The notes under the pieces: model-generated
What the model saw: only the letters and a program-made list of their open reading frames with translations
Database searches by the model: none
What the model was told of the DNA's origin: nothing
Source: Trichosporon coremiiforme
Lineage: Eukaryota > Basidiomycota > Tremellomycetes > Trichosporonales > Trichosporonaceae
Assembly (NCBI GenBank): GCA_039545355.1
Contig: BCJJ01000001.1
Coordinates: forward strand, 1,982,570-2,046,569
Length of the DNA: 64,000 nucleotides
Direction: 5' to 3'
Shown here: piece after piece, positions 10,294 through 20,497 of the stretch
How positions within the stretch are numbered: position 1 is the stretch's first letter
How the letters are laid out: every line of letters starts with the position of its first letter
Made by a program: the position numbers and the translations under genes

Positions 10294-12619
10294 TTACTTG
10301 CTCGGGTACCGCGACTGCATGTACCCAAGGCGTTGCTCGAGGTTGGCTAAGCTCTGTTCGAGCGAGCGGTGCCACGTCTCGAGCGACGATAAGCGATCGC
10401 TGCCGCCCGGGTCGATGGGAACGACATAAGGCGGCGGGGGCTGCTTCGCCCTCGCAGCGAGAGGGCTGAGGGGCTCTCTCGTCGGGCCCCGCTTCGGCGG
10501 TGCCAGCCCCTTCACAGAGCCGGCCGACTGCGTCGACCCGGTACTGGCGGCACTGATACCGCTGACGCCACTGATGCCGCTGAGCCGGCTGGCGGGACGA
10601 GACGGGACGTTCTCCTGGTCATACTCGGCCGTCTCGGTCAGTTTGGACAAGAACGTGTCGTCAGTCCTGCTGGAGCGGGACGTGGTGCGGGAATGCCGCG
10701 AGCGCGTCGTTAGACTGGAGTGGCTCATGAGGCTGGGCGTGCGGCTGCGCCGGCCGGTCGTCATGTCGCGCGACATTGGTGTTGGCGTGGGCGGCTGCTC
10801 CTTCCCCCACGGCACTGAGGCCTGCGACGACACCGTTTCGACAGAACTCGGAATAACCTTCACCGTTGACGATGCGATCTTCTTCCGCGCACTAGCTTGC
10901 ACGCACTGTACGAGCTGCGCGTACGCCTGCCGCTCCGACACAGGGCGGGTGCGCGGACACGACCGCGGCGCAGTCCGCGGCGCCGTGCCGGGCGTAGCGT
11001 GTAGGCCGCCCTTGAGCGGCGTGAAAAGACTGGCAGGTGGCGCGGAGTGCTGCCGGATCGGTAACTGGGTCGTCGGCGACATGAGCACGGGCGGACCCTC
11101 GCCGAAGAAGTCGGCGGGAGGGTCCCATGACCACCCGACCCAGCGCTCCCAAACGGCCGGAGGCGCTGCGACGGACATCGACATCGAGAGTGACGAGATG
11201 CCGGGCGACGAGTTGAAGAAGTGGTCGAAAGTAACATCGGAGAAGTCATCGTCGAAGTCGTGCATGAAAGACTCGGCGAGTGTGCCAAGGTCAATGGGTT
11301 GCGGAGCGATCTGAGGCGCGGGGCTTGGTTTCTTAGTCCAGTCCACGCCGGAAAAGAACGGGTGTTTGCGGATCTCGGAGACATCGCAATGACCAAGGCG
11401 CACGTCGCTCGAGCTCAGAAGACTGCTGTCAGCTCGCGCACAAGACATGGTAGCTTACCCTGAGAGAAGGCTTTTGATGTGAGGAGACAGGTGATCCGGC
11501 ATGCGCACATCGCAGCGGACGATGCGCTCATACGTGCCTCCGATGGACGGTGACCAGAACGGAGCCCGGCCAACCGCCATCTCGTATAGCGTCGCACCGA
11601 GCGACCACCAGTCAATGTCTGTGCTATAGCCTGGCAGCTCCTCCAGATCGCTGGGACGGATAGTGCGGTCCATCGATTCGTCTGCACTCTGAGCCGCCTC
11701 CACCATGGCATCCTCGGCGAGCTTGAGCACCTCGGGGGCCACATAGTCAGGCGTTCCCGCGGGCAAGACGCAGTACTTGCGGGCGACCACGCCGTTCCTA
11801 GCGGGAGCCGCCGATCCAAAGTCGGTGAGCAACAGTCGCCCGTCGGTCAAGAGCAGGAAGTTGTGGGGCTTGATGTCACGGTGTGCGTAACCCATGCCGT
11901 GCAGCCATGCGATGGCGCCCACCATCTGGCGTGCCCACCACCGCACTTCGCTCTCCGGCATCTTCCCCGTGTCGAGACCGGGCTCTGGGAGCATCTCGCA
12001 CATGCGATCCCAGAGGGAGCCGCATGGTGCAAAGTCGGTGACCAACGTGATCGATGTCGGCGCCTGGAAACTGGCGATCAGGGAGGGAACAGGAGAGTTG
12101 GAGGAGGCAAGCTGATGAATGTGTCTCTCATACGACAAGGCGAGGTGCTACAGTCAGTCTGGGCTCCCACGCGGTAGCCTTACTGGTCCCGCTCTCACGA
12201 CCATGTTCTTCTCCATCGTCTTCATGGCATAGATCTGGCCATTGAGCTTACACCGGACTGCGTCCACCTGAGGAGTCAGCTGATCGCCACCAGGAGATCG
12301 CGTACGCACAGTTCCAAACTGACCCTCTCCTATGCGACCGATGACCTCAAAGTCTCCCTTCTTCAACCGAAGGTTGTCCGCATGTTGTAGGGCTAAAGAA
12401 AGTCAGTGGTTGTCCTTCCTCGGTTGACCCACCATCACGCTGTTCCGGCTTGGCTTTTCGCCCGCTGATAGACCATCCGGCCAAGAGCAAGGCGTCAAGC
12501 TTACAACCGCGCAAGTTGTCGTCGGCACCAACAGCAAAGGCATCTTGGGGTGGATCGGGCTGTTCGTCGAGAAGATTAGTGAGAAGGAGGTGCCGATGAG
12601 GATAAGACGGCGGAGGCAT
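10294..12619 (-). CDS. AGC-family Ser/Thr kinase, DMPK/ROCK-like
   Basis: Five exons (12433-12619, 12310-12392, 12184-12267, 11459-12147, 10294-11413) join to 720 residues. The kinase domain starts near residue 75: glycine loop GEGQFGTV (84-91), ATP lysine in YAMK (106), catalytic HRDIKPHN (about 207), DFG (about 227), GTPDYVAPE and DIDWWSLG. RLGHCDVSEIRKHPFF closes the domain as in DMPK/citron/ROCK kinases. The long C-terminal part is Ser/Pro-rich and probably disordered, ending in a short predicted coiled coil (SLEQSLANLEQRLG). The NDR/LATS insert is absent. Intron 2 is 42 nt, stop-free and lies inside the glycine loop. Substrates cannot be told from the sequence. Confidence 0.88.
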
Positions 12620-13387
12620 GGCGGCCGGCTGGGTATGCTGCTGTTTGCGGATAGAAGTTGACCTGTCGCATGCAGCCTGTACGCAGGTGCAGCGTGTGCG
12701 GGAAAGCAAAACAAAGCGCGTGCCCCGCAGGCGAGGGAGCCGACCGGTCACCTGCTGATGGGATGTCAGTCACGTGCCGAGCTTAACTGACGAATACAAA
12801 CCTAGGGCTAATCAGCGGTTTAGCGAACTGTGAGTCGCGGATTACAAGGGCGGGGGCGCGGATGTAGGGAGGGAGTCCCAGATTAGCCTGCATCGGCGAT
12901 CATGCCGGCTGGTGACTAGAGTCGGCCGGATCCGAAGCACGCTCGATAGACTCATTTTTGCTAGGAAATCCGACGGCGTCATACACCGAGCCCCGCATCG
13001 TCTGCACATCCTGCGTACCCCCCACGCAGCCTGCAGCCTGCGTCCACGCCGCGCATCCGTCAGTCAGTTACACACCCACTGCACACCTGTTCGAGTCAAC
13101 TTTTGCTCTCCTCCCATCACTCTACCCACACGCTACCTGTCACACCTCTGCACCTGACCTCCTTGCCCCACTCTCTCGCCCCGGAGCTTGCCTGAATCCC
13201 CCTTCGCCATCAAGGCAGGTCTTCTCGATCAGTCGGACCGAAGGGCTCCACCAGAACACTCGTTCTAGCCCGACTCCCGTCCATCAGTCGATCGAGTCGA
13301 CTCCGTTGTCCTGTCACGCCTGCCGCCTGCTTTAAAACAACTTGTACTTGATCGACAGATCTTCCCCCTAATCATTCCCTCATACTC
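12620..13387. promoter_or_regulatory. Divergent promoter, kinase / ABC transporter
   Basis: These 768 bases separate the divergent kinase and ABC transporter starts. The half next to the transporter (about 13,000-13,387) is strongly C/T-rich with CA-containing tracts, as expected for a long 5' leader. No RNA gene or conserved frame is seen. Confidence 0.4.
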
Positions 13388-16300
13388 ATGGCTTCAACCT
13401 TTGCTATCGCGTTAACTGCGCTCATACCATTCACCTCACTCGTCAGCTTCTCCGGATACCTCACCACTGCGGAAGACTCTCCGTTATACCTCCTCCTCCA
13501 CCGGAGAGGTGTCCAACTACCGACCACCGATGGCTCTCTTCAACCTCAAACCGATCCGTTCGAGATCGAGGATCCCGTAACCCTCTCCGATGGTGTCCCC
13601 ATCCGCGAGGACTCCTTCTGGAGGCATGAGCATATGCTCAAGATCTGGCTCCTCGTCTCCATGGTTCCTCCGGTCGTCTGCAACATCTGCCTCCTAATCT
13701 TCTCCCTTCTCTCCTCGAAGGGTCTTGAGGAGCATGAGAGAATCCGGACTATCCTGCTCCCGATCCTCTTGACGCCCGCACATGTTGTCACTGTCGTTCT
13801 CGCCCTCAAGTACCTCGGCCAGAACAAGACGAGCACACATTGGCCTACGACCTGGCACTTGTTCGCTGGCTTGTCGACTCAGTTCATCATTTTGACCTTC
13901 CTCGCTATCCTTCCGAGCACGCCCTACCCTCGCCCTCCGACAGACTTCATCCCTCAAGCTTTCCTCAACTTCTCCCGCACAGACACCTTTAAAATGCCAC
14001 CCTTAACGTCTGTGGGCGTTCTCACCGCGATCCTCCCCGTGTTCCAGTGGTTCCCTCTCTGGGTTATCACCAGCATGCGTCGTGGCCCTCCTCTGCACAT
14101 GCCTATGAAGGATGTCTATCCTGCCAAGGTTGTGGAGTCGATCCCTCCGGATGCCAAGGGTCTCGACCCGACCGTGCCGAATGTCTCGGGCGAGGATCAG
14201 GTTACGGTGGTTGAGTGGTTCATGTTCTCTTATGCCTCTACGGTTATCGACAAGGCCAAGGTCAGCGACTCGATGGATGTCTGGGACCTGCCGATCCTGA
14301 TGTCTGCGATGCGCGCGTTCCCGAACTACCTCGCAATCAAGAAGGTCTACGGCCGCCGCCGTTCCCGTCTTGGCAAATGGGAGGGCTACAACCTGCTTCT
14401 GCAGCTTGCCAAGGTCAATGCCCGCCTCCTGACCGCCATGGTGATCCTTACCGCCATTACCGCCGTGGGTTACTATGCCCCGCACAAGTTGCTGCAGTGG
14501 TTCATTCAGTACCTGGAATACGACCCCGGACGCACCAATGTTGGATGGGGCTGGGTCCTAGCCTTCGGTCTGTTCATCTCCAACGCTATCATCTACATCC
14601 TGAGCGGTCTCATCTGGTCCATCAGCTCCACTTACCTCCAGGGACGCTTCAAGCTGCAGCTCAACACAATGCTGTACGCTAAGACCTTGCGGAAGAAGGA
14701 TGTCGCTGCTGGTGGAGACGACAAGGGAATCGTTGGCGATGTCAAGGAAGAGGCTGCCAAGGCTAAGGCCAGGAAGGAGCGTGGCGAGGAAGTCGAGGAG
14801 GAGGACGAGGAAGGCGTCTCTTCCAAGTCTCAGATCATGACTCTGTTCACGGTCGACGTTGACCGTGTCAGTGAGTTCATTTTCCACCTGTTCACGATCA
14901 TCGACGCTCCCATTGAGATTCTCGTCGCTACTGGATTCCTCGTCCAGCTCCTTGGAACCTCAGCGCTCTGGGGCCTTCTTGCCACCCTGGTTTCCATGCC
15001 TATCACCCATGTCGCTTCCAAGATCGTCGTCACTGCGCAGGACAACCTCATGAAGGCTCGCGACCAGCGTTCGGCTTTGATGAACGAGCTTCTTCAGGCG
15101 GTCCGTATGGTCAAATTCATGGCATGGGAGCGACCTTTCGAGCGCCGCGTCAACCAAATCCGCCGCAGCGAGCTCTCCTGGCAGGCGAGGAACTACCAAA
15201 TTGAGGTTCTCTTCAACTGCATCTGGGCTCTTACCCCGGTCATGGTCACCATCGTTGCTTTCATGCACTACACGCTTGTCCGCGGTGAGAAGCTTACGCC
15301 CGCCATTGCCTTCACTTCCATTGCGGTTTTCGACGAGCTCCGGTTCGCCCTCAACGCCCTTCCGGAGATGCTCATCCAAATGCTCCAAGGCTTCGTCTCC
15401 TGCCGCCGTATCGAGAAGTACATGTCGCTCCCGGAGGTTCCCGATGTTGAGCCCTTCGCTGGAGGCGATATCGTGCTGCGCAACGCGACCTACACCTGGG
15501 CGAAGGACGATTCGAAGAATGCCACCAAGTCTGCCGCTCCTACTCCCCGCCCCGACTTCTCGCTCGCCGATCTGTCGCTCCGCTTCCCCGTTGGCAAGCT
15601 CTCGCTGATCTGTGGCCGTCTTGGATCTGGAAAGACCCTTCTTCTCTCCGGTCTTCTCGGTGAAGCTGACCTCGTCGCTGGTCAGGTTGAGGCTCCTCGC
15701 TCCAAGCCTGACGCCATGTCTCAAGGCGATGACAAGCTTACGGCCACTGAGTGGCTCCTCAAGGACAACGTTGCCTACGTGCCCCAGCAGGCTTGGCTGC
15801 AGAACGCCACTATCAAGGACAACATCATCTTCTCCAGCCCGTGGGACCCCGTTCGCTACGCTGAGGTCATCGAGGCATGCTCCCTTACCACTGACCTCGA
15901 GATTCTCGAGGATGGCGACGAGACCGAGATCGGCGAGAAGGGTCTGAATTTGTCAGGTGGACAGAAGGCTCGTGTGTCGCTCGCTCGTGCTGTCTACTCT
16001 CGCGCTGGTGTTCTTTACCTTGATGACGTCCTCTCGGCTGTCGACGCGCACACCGCTCACTTCATCATGGAGAACTGTCTTCAAGGCCCGCTCATGGCGG
16101 ACCGTACCATTCTGCTCGTCTCGCACCACACTGCTCTTGTCAGCCCTGGTGCCGCGTACATCGTCGCTCTCGAGAACGGCGACGTCATGTTCGCTGGCAC
16201 CCGTGCAGAGTTTGTCGAGGGTGGTCTCATGAAGGAGCTCGAGGTGGAGGACCCGGAGTCGCAGCCGACGGCTGGCGAGAAGGTCGAGGAGGCGACGATT

Positions 16301-18328
16301 GAAGAGCTTCCCGCTCTCAAGCATAAGAGCGTCGTCAGCCTCAGTGGCGCCGGACCCTCTGGCTCAGAGCCTGGCTCCGAGACTTCTTCGATTACCGATA
16401 TCTCCGTCGACTCGACCCCCGCCGTCCCCGACAAGAAGCCCCGCAAGCTCATCGAGGACGAGAAGCGAGTCCGCGGTCGCATCGCCTGGTCTGTGTGGCA
16501 GCTGTACTTCCGCGCCCTTGGAGGTCCCATGTGGTGGATCTGCTTCATCGCCAGCATCATCATTGCCATGCTTGTCCCTGTCGCCGAGCGCGGATGGGTC
16601 AAGTACTGGGCCGGCGCCGATGACCGTGATGGACCGGCTCACACCGCCGTCTTTTACGTCGTTGGATACGCCATCATCGCCGGCTCGGGCTGTATCCTCG
16701 ACAACGTCGAGTTCGCCGTCACGTACTTTGGCAGTCTCCGTGCTAGTCGTCTGCTTCACGGCAAGATGCTGCAGGCTGTCCTTTTCGCCCCGCTCCGCTT
16801 CCATGACACCACCTCGCGCGGCCGCATCCTCAACCGTTTCGCCAAAGACATCGAGGGTCTCGACAGCAGCATGGCCGACAACTTTGTCCGCACCGTGCGC
16901 TACGGCTGCAATGTTGTTGTGATCCTCACCACCGTCTCTTACATCGGCGGATGGCCCTTCATGGTCGGCGCTGCGCTCACGATGATCGTTTACTACCGCG
17001 CGGGCAGCGTCTACGGACAGGCGTCGCGTGACATGCGTCGCCTTGACTCCGTCACCCGTTCGCCTCTCTACTCTCTGTTCGGCGAGACGGTCAGCGGTGT
17101 CGCGGTGCTCCGTGCCTTCGGAGCCAGTTCCGTTGCGCTTTCGCACATGATGCGCCTCAGTGACACGAACATCCTCTGCTTCTTCTGGACGTGGACCATC
17201 AACCGCTGGCTCTCGGCTCGCTTCAACATCCTGTCGTCGGCCCTCGTCGGTCTCACCGCCGCGGCGATGCTCATGGCGCCCGTCTCCGCCGCGACGGCCG
17301 GTTTCGCGCTCGCCTTCGTCTCGACGGTGATGCACAACCTCCTCTTCGTCGTGCGCCGCTTCGTCCAGCTCGAGCAGAGCATGGTCGCACTCGAGCGTAT
17401 CAAGGAGTACTCTGAGGTCCCACCTGAGACTGCTGAGCACGTGGAGCCTGGCCCGCCCGAGGGCTGGCCCGCCAACGGCGCGATCCAGGTTCAGGATCTC
17501 GTTATCAAGTACGCGCCTGATCTGCCCGATGTCCTCCACGGACTCAACTTCAACGTCAAGCCCGGAGAGAAGGTCGGTATCGTCGGCTCGACCGGATGTG
17601 GAAAGAGCACTCTCGCTCTGTCCTTCTTCCGCTTCGTTGAGGCGACCAAGGGCAGCATCGTCATCGACGACGTGGACATTAGCACCCTCGGCCTTACCGA
17701 CCTGCGTTCGCGCATCATGATCATCCCGCAGGACCCCACGATTCTCAGCGGCACGCTGCGCAACACCCTCGATGTCTTCGACGAGTACAGCGACGCCGAG
17801 ATCTATGAGGCTCTTCGCCGTGTGCACCTCTTGACGGACGATGCGACGCAACCTCCCGCCGCGTCCAGCGCCGCGTCCTTGTCCGAAGTCACCGTCGTCG
17901 GCGAGCGCAATGCCAACGTCTTCGCCGACCTCAACTACCCCGTGACGGAGGGCGGAGACAACTTCTCAACGGGCGAGAAGCAGCTACTGTGCATGGCCCG
18001 TGCCATCTTGCGTCGCAACAAGATCCTGCTCATGGACGAGGCGACCGCGTCCATCGACGCCGAGACTGACACGATGATCTCGGAGACGATCCGCAACGAG
18101 TTCACGGACAGCACAATCCTTACGATCGCGCACCGTCTGCACACCATCATCGACTTTGACACCGTCCTCGTCATGGACAAGGGCAACATTGCAGAGATGG
18201 GATCGCCTTACGAGCTTCTGAAGAGGAAGGGACGGTTCTACAAGCTCTGCAAGGCGACGGGCAAGACCGAGTTTGCCGCGCTCAAGGAGTCGGCGGACAA
18301 GGCCGAGGAGAGGCGCAAGAACGCGTAA
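13388..18328 (+). CDS. ABCC (MRP/Yor1-like) full ABC transporter
   Basis: One uninterrupted frame encodes 1646 residues, notable in a genome where most genes have introns. The order is an N-terminal hydrophobic region (about residues 1-250), TMD1, NBD1, linker, TMD2, NBD2. NBD1 has Walker A GRLGSGKT (about 744), signature LSGGQ (about 854) and LYLDDVLSAVD with Asp in place of the catalytic Glu, the usual ABCC asymmetry. NBD2 has Walker A GSTGCGKST (about 1400), the relaxed signature FSTGEKQ (about 1525) and LLMDEATASID with the catalytic Glu. The charged linker after NBD1 is Ser/Glu-rich. Family members export organic anions, glutathione conjugates or drugs, at the plasma or vacuole membrane; the substrate cannot be predicted. 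Confidence 0.95.
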   Translation: MASTFAIALTALIPFTSLVSFSGYLTTAEDSPLYLLLHRRGVQLPTTDGSLQPQTDPFEIEDPVTLSDGVPIREDSFWRHEHMLKIWLLVSMVPPVVCNICLLIFSLLSSKGLEEHERIRTILLPILLTPAHVVTVVLALKYLGQNKTSTHWPTTWHLFAGLSTQFIILTFLAILPSTPYPRPPTDFIPQAFLNFSRTDTFKMPPLTSVGVLTAILPVFQWFPLWVITSMRRGPPLHMPMKDVYPAKVVESIPPDAKGLDPTVPNVSGEDQVTVVEWFMFSYASTVIDKAKVSDSMDVWDLPILMSAMRAFPNYLAIKKVYGRRRSRLGKWEGYNLLLQLAKVNARLLTAMVILTAITAVGYYAPHKLLQWFIQYLEYDPGRTNVGWGWVLAFGLFISNAIIYILSGLIWSISSTYLQGRFKLQLNTMLYAKTLRKKDVAAGGDDKGIVGDVKEEAAKAKARKERGEEVEEEDEEGVSSKSQIMTLFTVDVDRVSEFIFHLFTIIDAPIEILVATGFLVQLLGTSALWGLLATLVSMPITHVASKIVVTAQDNLMKARDQRSALMNELLQAVRMVKFMAWERPFERRVNQIRRSELSWQARNYQIEVLFNCIWALTPVMVTIVAFMHYTLVRGEKLTPAIAFTSIAVFDELRFALNALPEMLIQMLQGFVSCRRIEKYMSLPEVPDVEPFAGGDIVLRNATYTWAKDDSKNATKSAAPTPRPDFSLADLSLRFPVGKLSLICGRLGSGKTLLLSGLLGEADLVAGQVEAPRSKPDAMSQGDDKLTATEWLLKDNVAYVPQQAWLQNATIKDNIIFSSPWDPVRYAEVIEACSLTTDLEILEDGDETEIGEKGLNLSGGQKARVSLARAVYSRAGVLYLDDVLSAVDAHTAHFIMENCLQGPLMADRTILLVSHHTALVSPGAAYIVALENGDVMFAGTRAEFVEGGLMKELEVEDPESQPTAGEKVEEATIEELPALKHKSVVSLSGAGPSGSEPGSETSSITDISVDSTPAVPDKKPRKLIEDEKRVRGRIAWSVWQLYFRALGGPMWWICFIASIIIAMLVPVAERGWVKYWAGADDRDGPAHTAVFYVVGYAIIAGSGCILDNVEFAVTYFGSLRASRLLHGKMLQAVLFAPLRFHDTTSRGRILNRFAKDIEGLDSSMADNFVRTVRYGCNVVVILTTVSYIGGWPFMVGAALTMIVYYRAGSVYGQASRDMRRLDSVTRSPLYSLFGETVSGVAVLRAFGASSVALSHMMRLSDTNILCFFWTWTINRWLSARFNILSSALVGLTAAAMLMAPVSAATAGFALAFVSTVMHNLLFVVRRFVQLEQSMVALERIKEYSEVPPETAEHVEPGPPEGWPANGAIQVQDLVIKYAPDLPDVLHGLNFNVKPGEKVGIVGSTGCGKSTLALSFFRFVEATKGSIVIDDVDISTLGLTDLRSRIMIIPQDPTILSGTLRNTLDVFDEYSDAEIYEALRRVHLLTDDATQPPAASSAASLSEVTVVGERNANVFADLNYPVTEGGDNFSTGEKQLLCMARAILRRNKILLMDEATASIDAETDTMISETIRNEFTDSTILTIAHRLHTIIDFDTVLVMDKGNIAEMGSPYELLKRKGRFYKLCKATGKTEFAALKESADKAEERRKNA

Positions 18329-18481
18329 ATGTAAAGCGTCATATAGAAAGTCTCGTAAAAACGTGCGAAAGCGACGCACACGAAATGTACTCTTTTGTTC
18401 GGTTATAGGGGTAGATGCTACCGATTCTCCGTTATGCTGTATTCTGCGAATGCCCGTCGTCAGAGCTTAGTGGTGCAGAAT

Positions 18482-19375
18482 CTGGCATGAGCTGCAAGTC
18501 CGTGTGCCGCAGCTCACCCCTCGCAGATGGACCTTGCCGACGGAGCGACGTTCAGGTGTACCCAGACTGCCCGTCAGCTGTTGCGAATAGAGACAGCTTA
18601 CCTCTGACACTGAAAGCTTTAACATGCAGAGGTCAGCTAGTTCAAACAAGCGTGTAAGCGCATTCCAGTCTCTTGATTCGAAGGCAGAAACATTGGTTTC
18701 ACCCTGTGTAGGACAACTGACTGTGACACTACTGATACCCACCCAACTTGCCTTAAGACAATCCCATACCAGCTGTAGGCCGCTACAAAGACGCATTGTG
18801 AGCTCACTCTCAGCTTAGCTGGCATCTCTGGAGACTGACGGCCAGCTTGAAACGATCGAAGCCAGGTAGCTCGCAAGTTGCACCTCAGTGAAGGTGAAGC
18901 TTCTCTGCGCGTTTGAACCTCAGTCTCCTTGTCAGCTATCGAGCTCTACGAACTAGCTGAACTCACATGAATCGGAGAGGTCGGGACTCCAGCTGCTGAG
19001 CGGTCAGCTGTCATGAGCGGCATGGTAGCTCACTTGTTGGCACATCGAACGCAACCTGCTCGTCAGCTATAGCACTAACGGAAGAACCAGCCCACCTCTC
19101 TTGACCTGAGTCCCGCTTAACTATTGCAGCTGGAGTCAGCTTGAACACGAGAAGATTTCAGCAACATACCCTTCCTCTCGGCTGCGTGTCAGCTGAATTG
19201 CGTAACTACAGCATAGCACTGCTCACTCGCTCACCTGGACGTTATGACAATGCGGAGAGCTGTCATAAACTTGGAGTCTGGCACGACCGTCTAATGTCTG
19301 GCATCAGCTATCAGCATTTGGTCGGCAGCTTACGACTGGCGGTCAGCTCGAGTCATGAAGGTCGACGTAGCTCAC
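18482..19375 (-). ncRNA. Minus-strand array of intron-like units (putative multi-intron ncRNA)
   Basis: Read on the minus strand, this 0.9-kb stretch holds at least nine blocks with all three splice signals, each 35-53 nt: 19336-19375, 19298-19333, 19182-19234, 19130-19169, 19059-19095, 18996-19033, 18928-18966, 18567-18601 and 18482-18517. Most begin GTGAG/GTAAG and end with AGCTGAC or AGCTGAT a few bases before AG. The stretches between are mostly 9-70 nt and show no common reading frame. It lies beyond the 3' end of the convergent ABC transporter gene. I infer a spliced, probably non-coding transcript; one 2-nt gap between units (19334-19335) shows that not every unit can be used in the same molecule. 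Confidence 0.5.
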
Positions 19376-19835
19376 CTGTACCCATCGGTAGCCGCCACAA
19401 CTGTTGCCACTTGGCTTCAAGTGATGGTCGATGAGTGGTAAGTGGTAGCTGAAGCCTTCCTCCCCCCGTTCTCTCGATGACAGAGGATGAGAGTTAAACA
19501 GCCAAGAGAAGGTGTGCGTGGAGGTTCTCGGATGACTGGACCGGCTGCGACCCGTCCTTTGCGCCCCGCTCACCTCCTGCGTCCCAGTGAGACAAAGCGA
19601 GGGCGCAGTCACGTCCCAAATCGAGACCGTCGTTTCATCCATCCATGGCATGCTTCTGTTCACCTACGCCGCCTTCCTTCTCCGCAATCTGCGGTATAAC
19701 AAGGTCATCGTCTTCCCAATCGTCATCCCCACCTCTTGCTCCCTCGCTACTGGATCTCCGCTCTGTACTCCGAGCCGCGTCGCACAGCGGCGGCGCCGCA
19801 GACGCCTGCCCTGCGCCCTCACGAACAGAAGTATC
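19376..19835. other. Spacer between intron array and tRNA-Gln
   Basis: No gene recognised. It would contain the promoter of the minus-strand array if that is transcribed, and the upstream flank of the tRNA gene. Confidence 0.35.
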
Positions 19836-19922
19836 GGTTTGATCGTATAACGGTTAGTACACAAGATTCTGATCGCATCCGCAATCGTTCTTGTAATCTG
19901 GGTTCGATTCCCAGTCGGACCT
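19836..19922 (+). tRNA. tRNA-Gln (anticodon CTG) with 15-nt intron
   Basis: The acceptor stem GGTTTGA pairs with TCGGACC (with G-T wobbles), the T arm carries GGTTCGATTCC, and the anticodon stem CAAGA/TCTTG encloses loop TTCTGAT with anticodon CTG, which reads CAG. A 15-nt insertion just 3' of the anticodon sits where nuclear tRNA introns do (after base 37). The mature sequence differs from the two other copies in the window only at acceptor position 4 (T for C). Confidence 0.9.
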
Positions 19923-20497
19923 TGGCTCCTGCTCTGTCTACGAGAGTACAGAATCTTTTTGTAGATGGAAGGAGGGAAGGAGGAAAGGTGTGGGTGGGTG
20001 CGAGTGTGTGGCGTCTAGTTTGATGGTTGGTTGATGGTTTGTTGGCTCCTGAAATTTGGGTGGAGGTTCCGAGCGAGCAGAGTACGCTTGCACCGAATGA
20101 AGGGCCAGTCCGAAGTAGCGAAGGGCCAGCGCCGTGCGGTCAGGAGCGAGCGCAGCCGGAGTGCGAAACGGCTTGCGCGTGGCAAGAGACGGACATCTGG
20201 TGGAGGGCTCGGCGCTCGGCGTCAAACCCTCACAGATCGCGGAAAGTTTTGAAGAAACGACATCAATGCATTCGTGACAGTACATAGCGGAGAGGCGGTG
20301 CTCATCGCGCTGCTCGCTCCGGCCGACGTTCTACGGCTAGTCTAGCCGGGTACGAGATGAGAGAGAGTGGCTAAGTGTGGGTATATGTCGGAAAATGTTC
20401 TGTATGTGAAGGCTGGGGCAGCTGGACGCAAGAGACTTCTGGTGCTCGCGGCTGTCATCTTCGTTGAAACGACACGGGGTCGCTAGAGACCGCGCGC
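19923..20497. other. Spacer downstream of tRNA-Gln and of the GT61 gene
   Basis: No gene recognised. A G/T-rich stretch (about 19,975-20,050, repeated TGGTTGG and GTGTG words) follows the tRNA. The remainder is the 3' flank of the minus-strand glycosyltransferase gene. Confidence 0.35.

Noticed and set aside
16364..17851. 495-codon open frame antisense to the ABC transporter
   Set aside because: Charged, Val/Glu/Arg-rich shadow of a strongly coding strand; no motif or start context.
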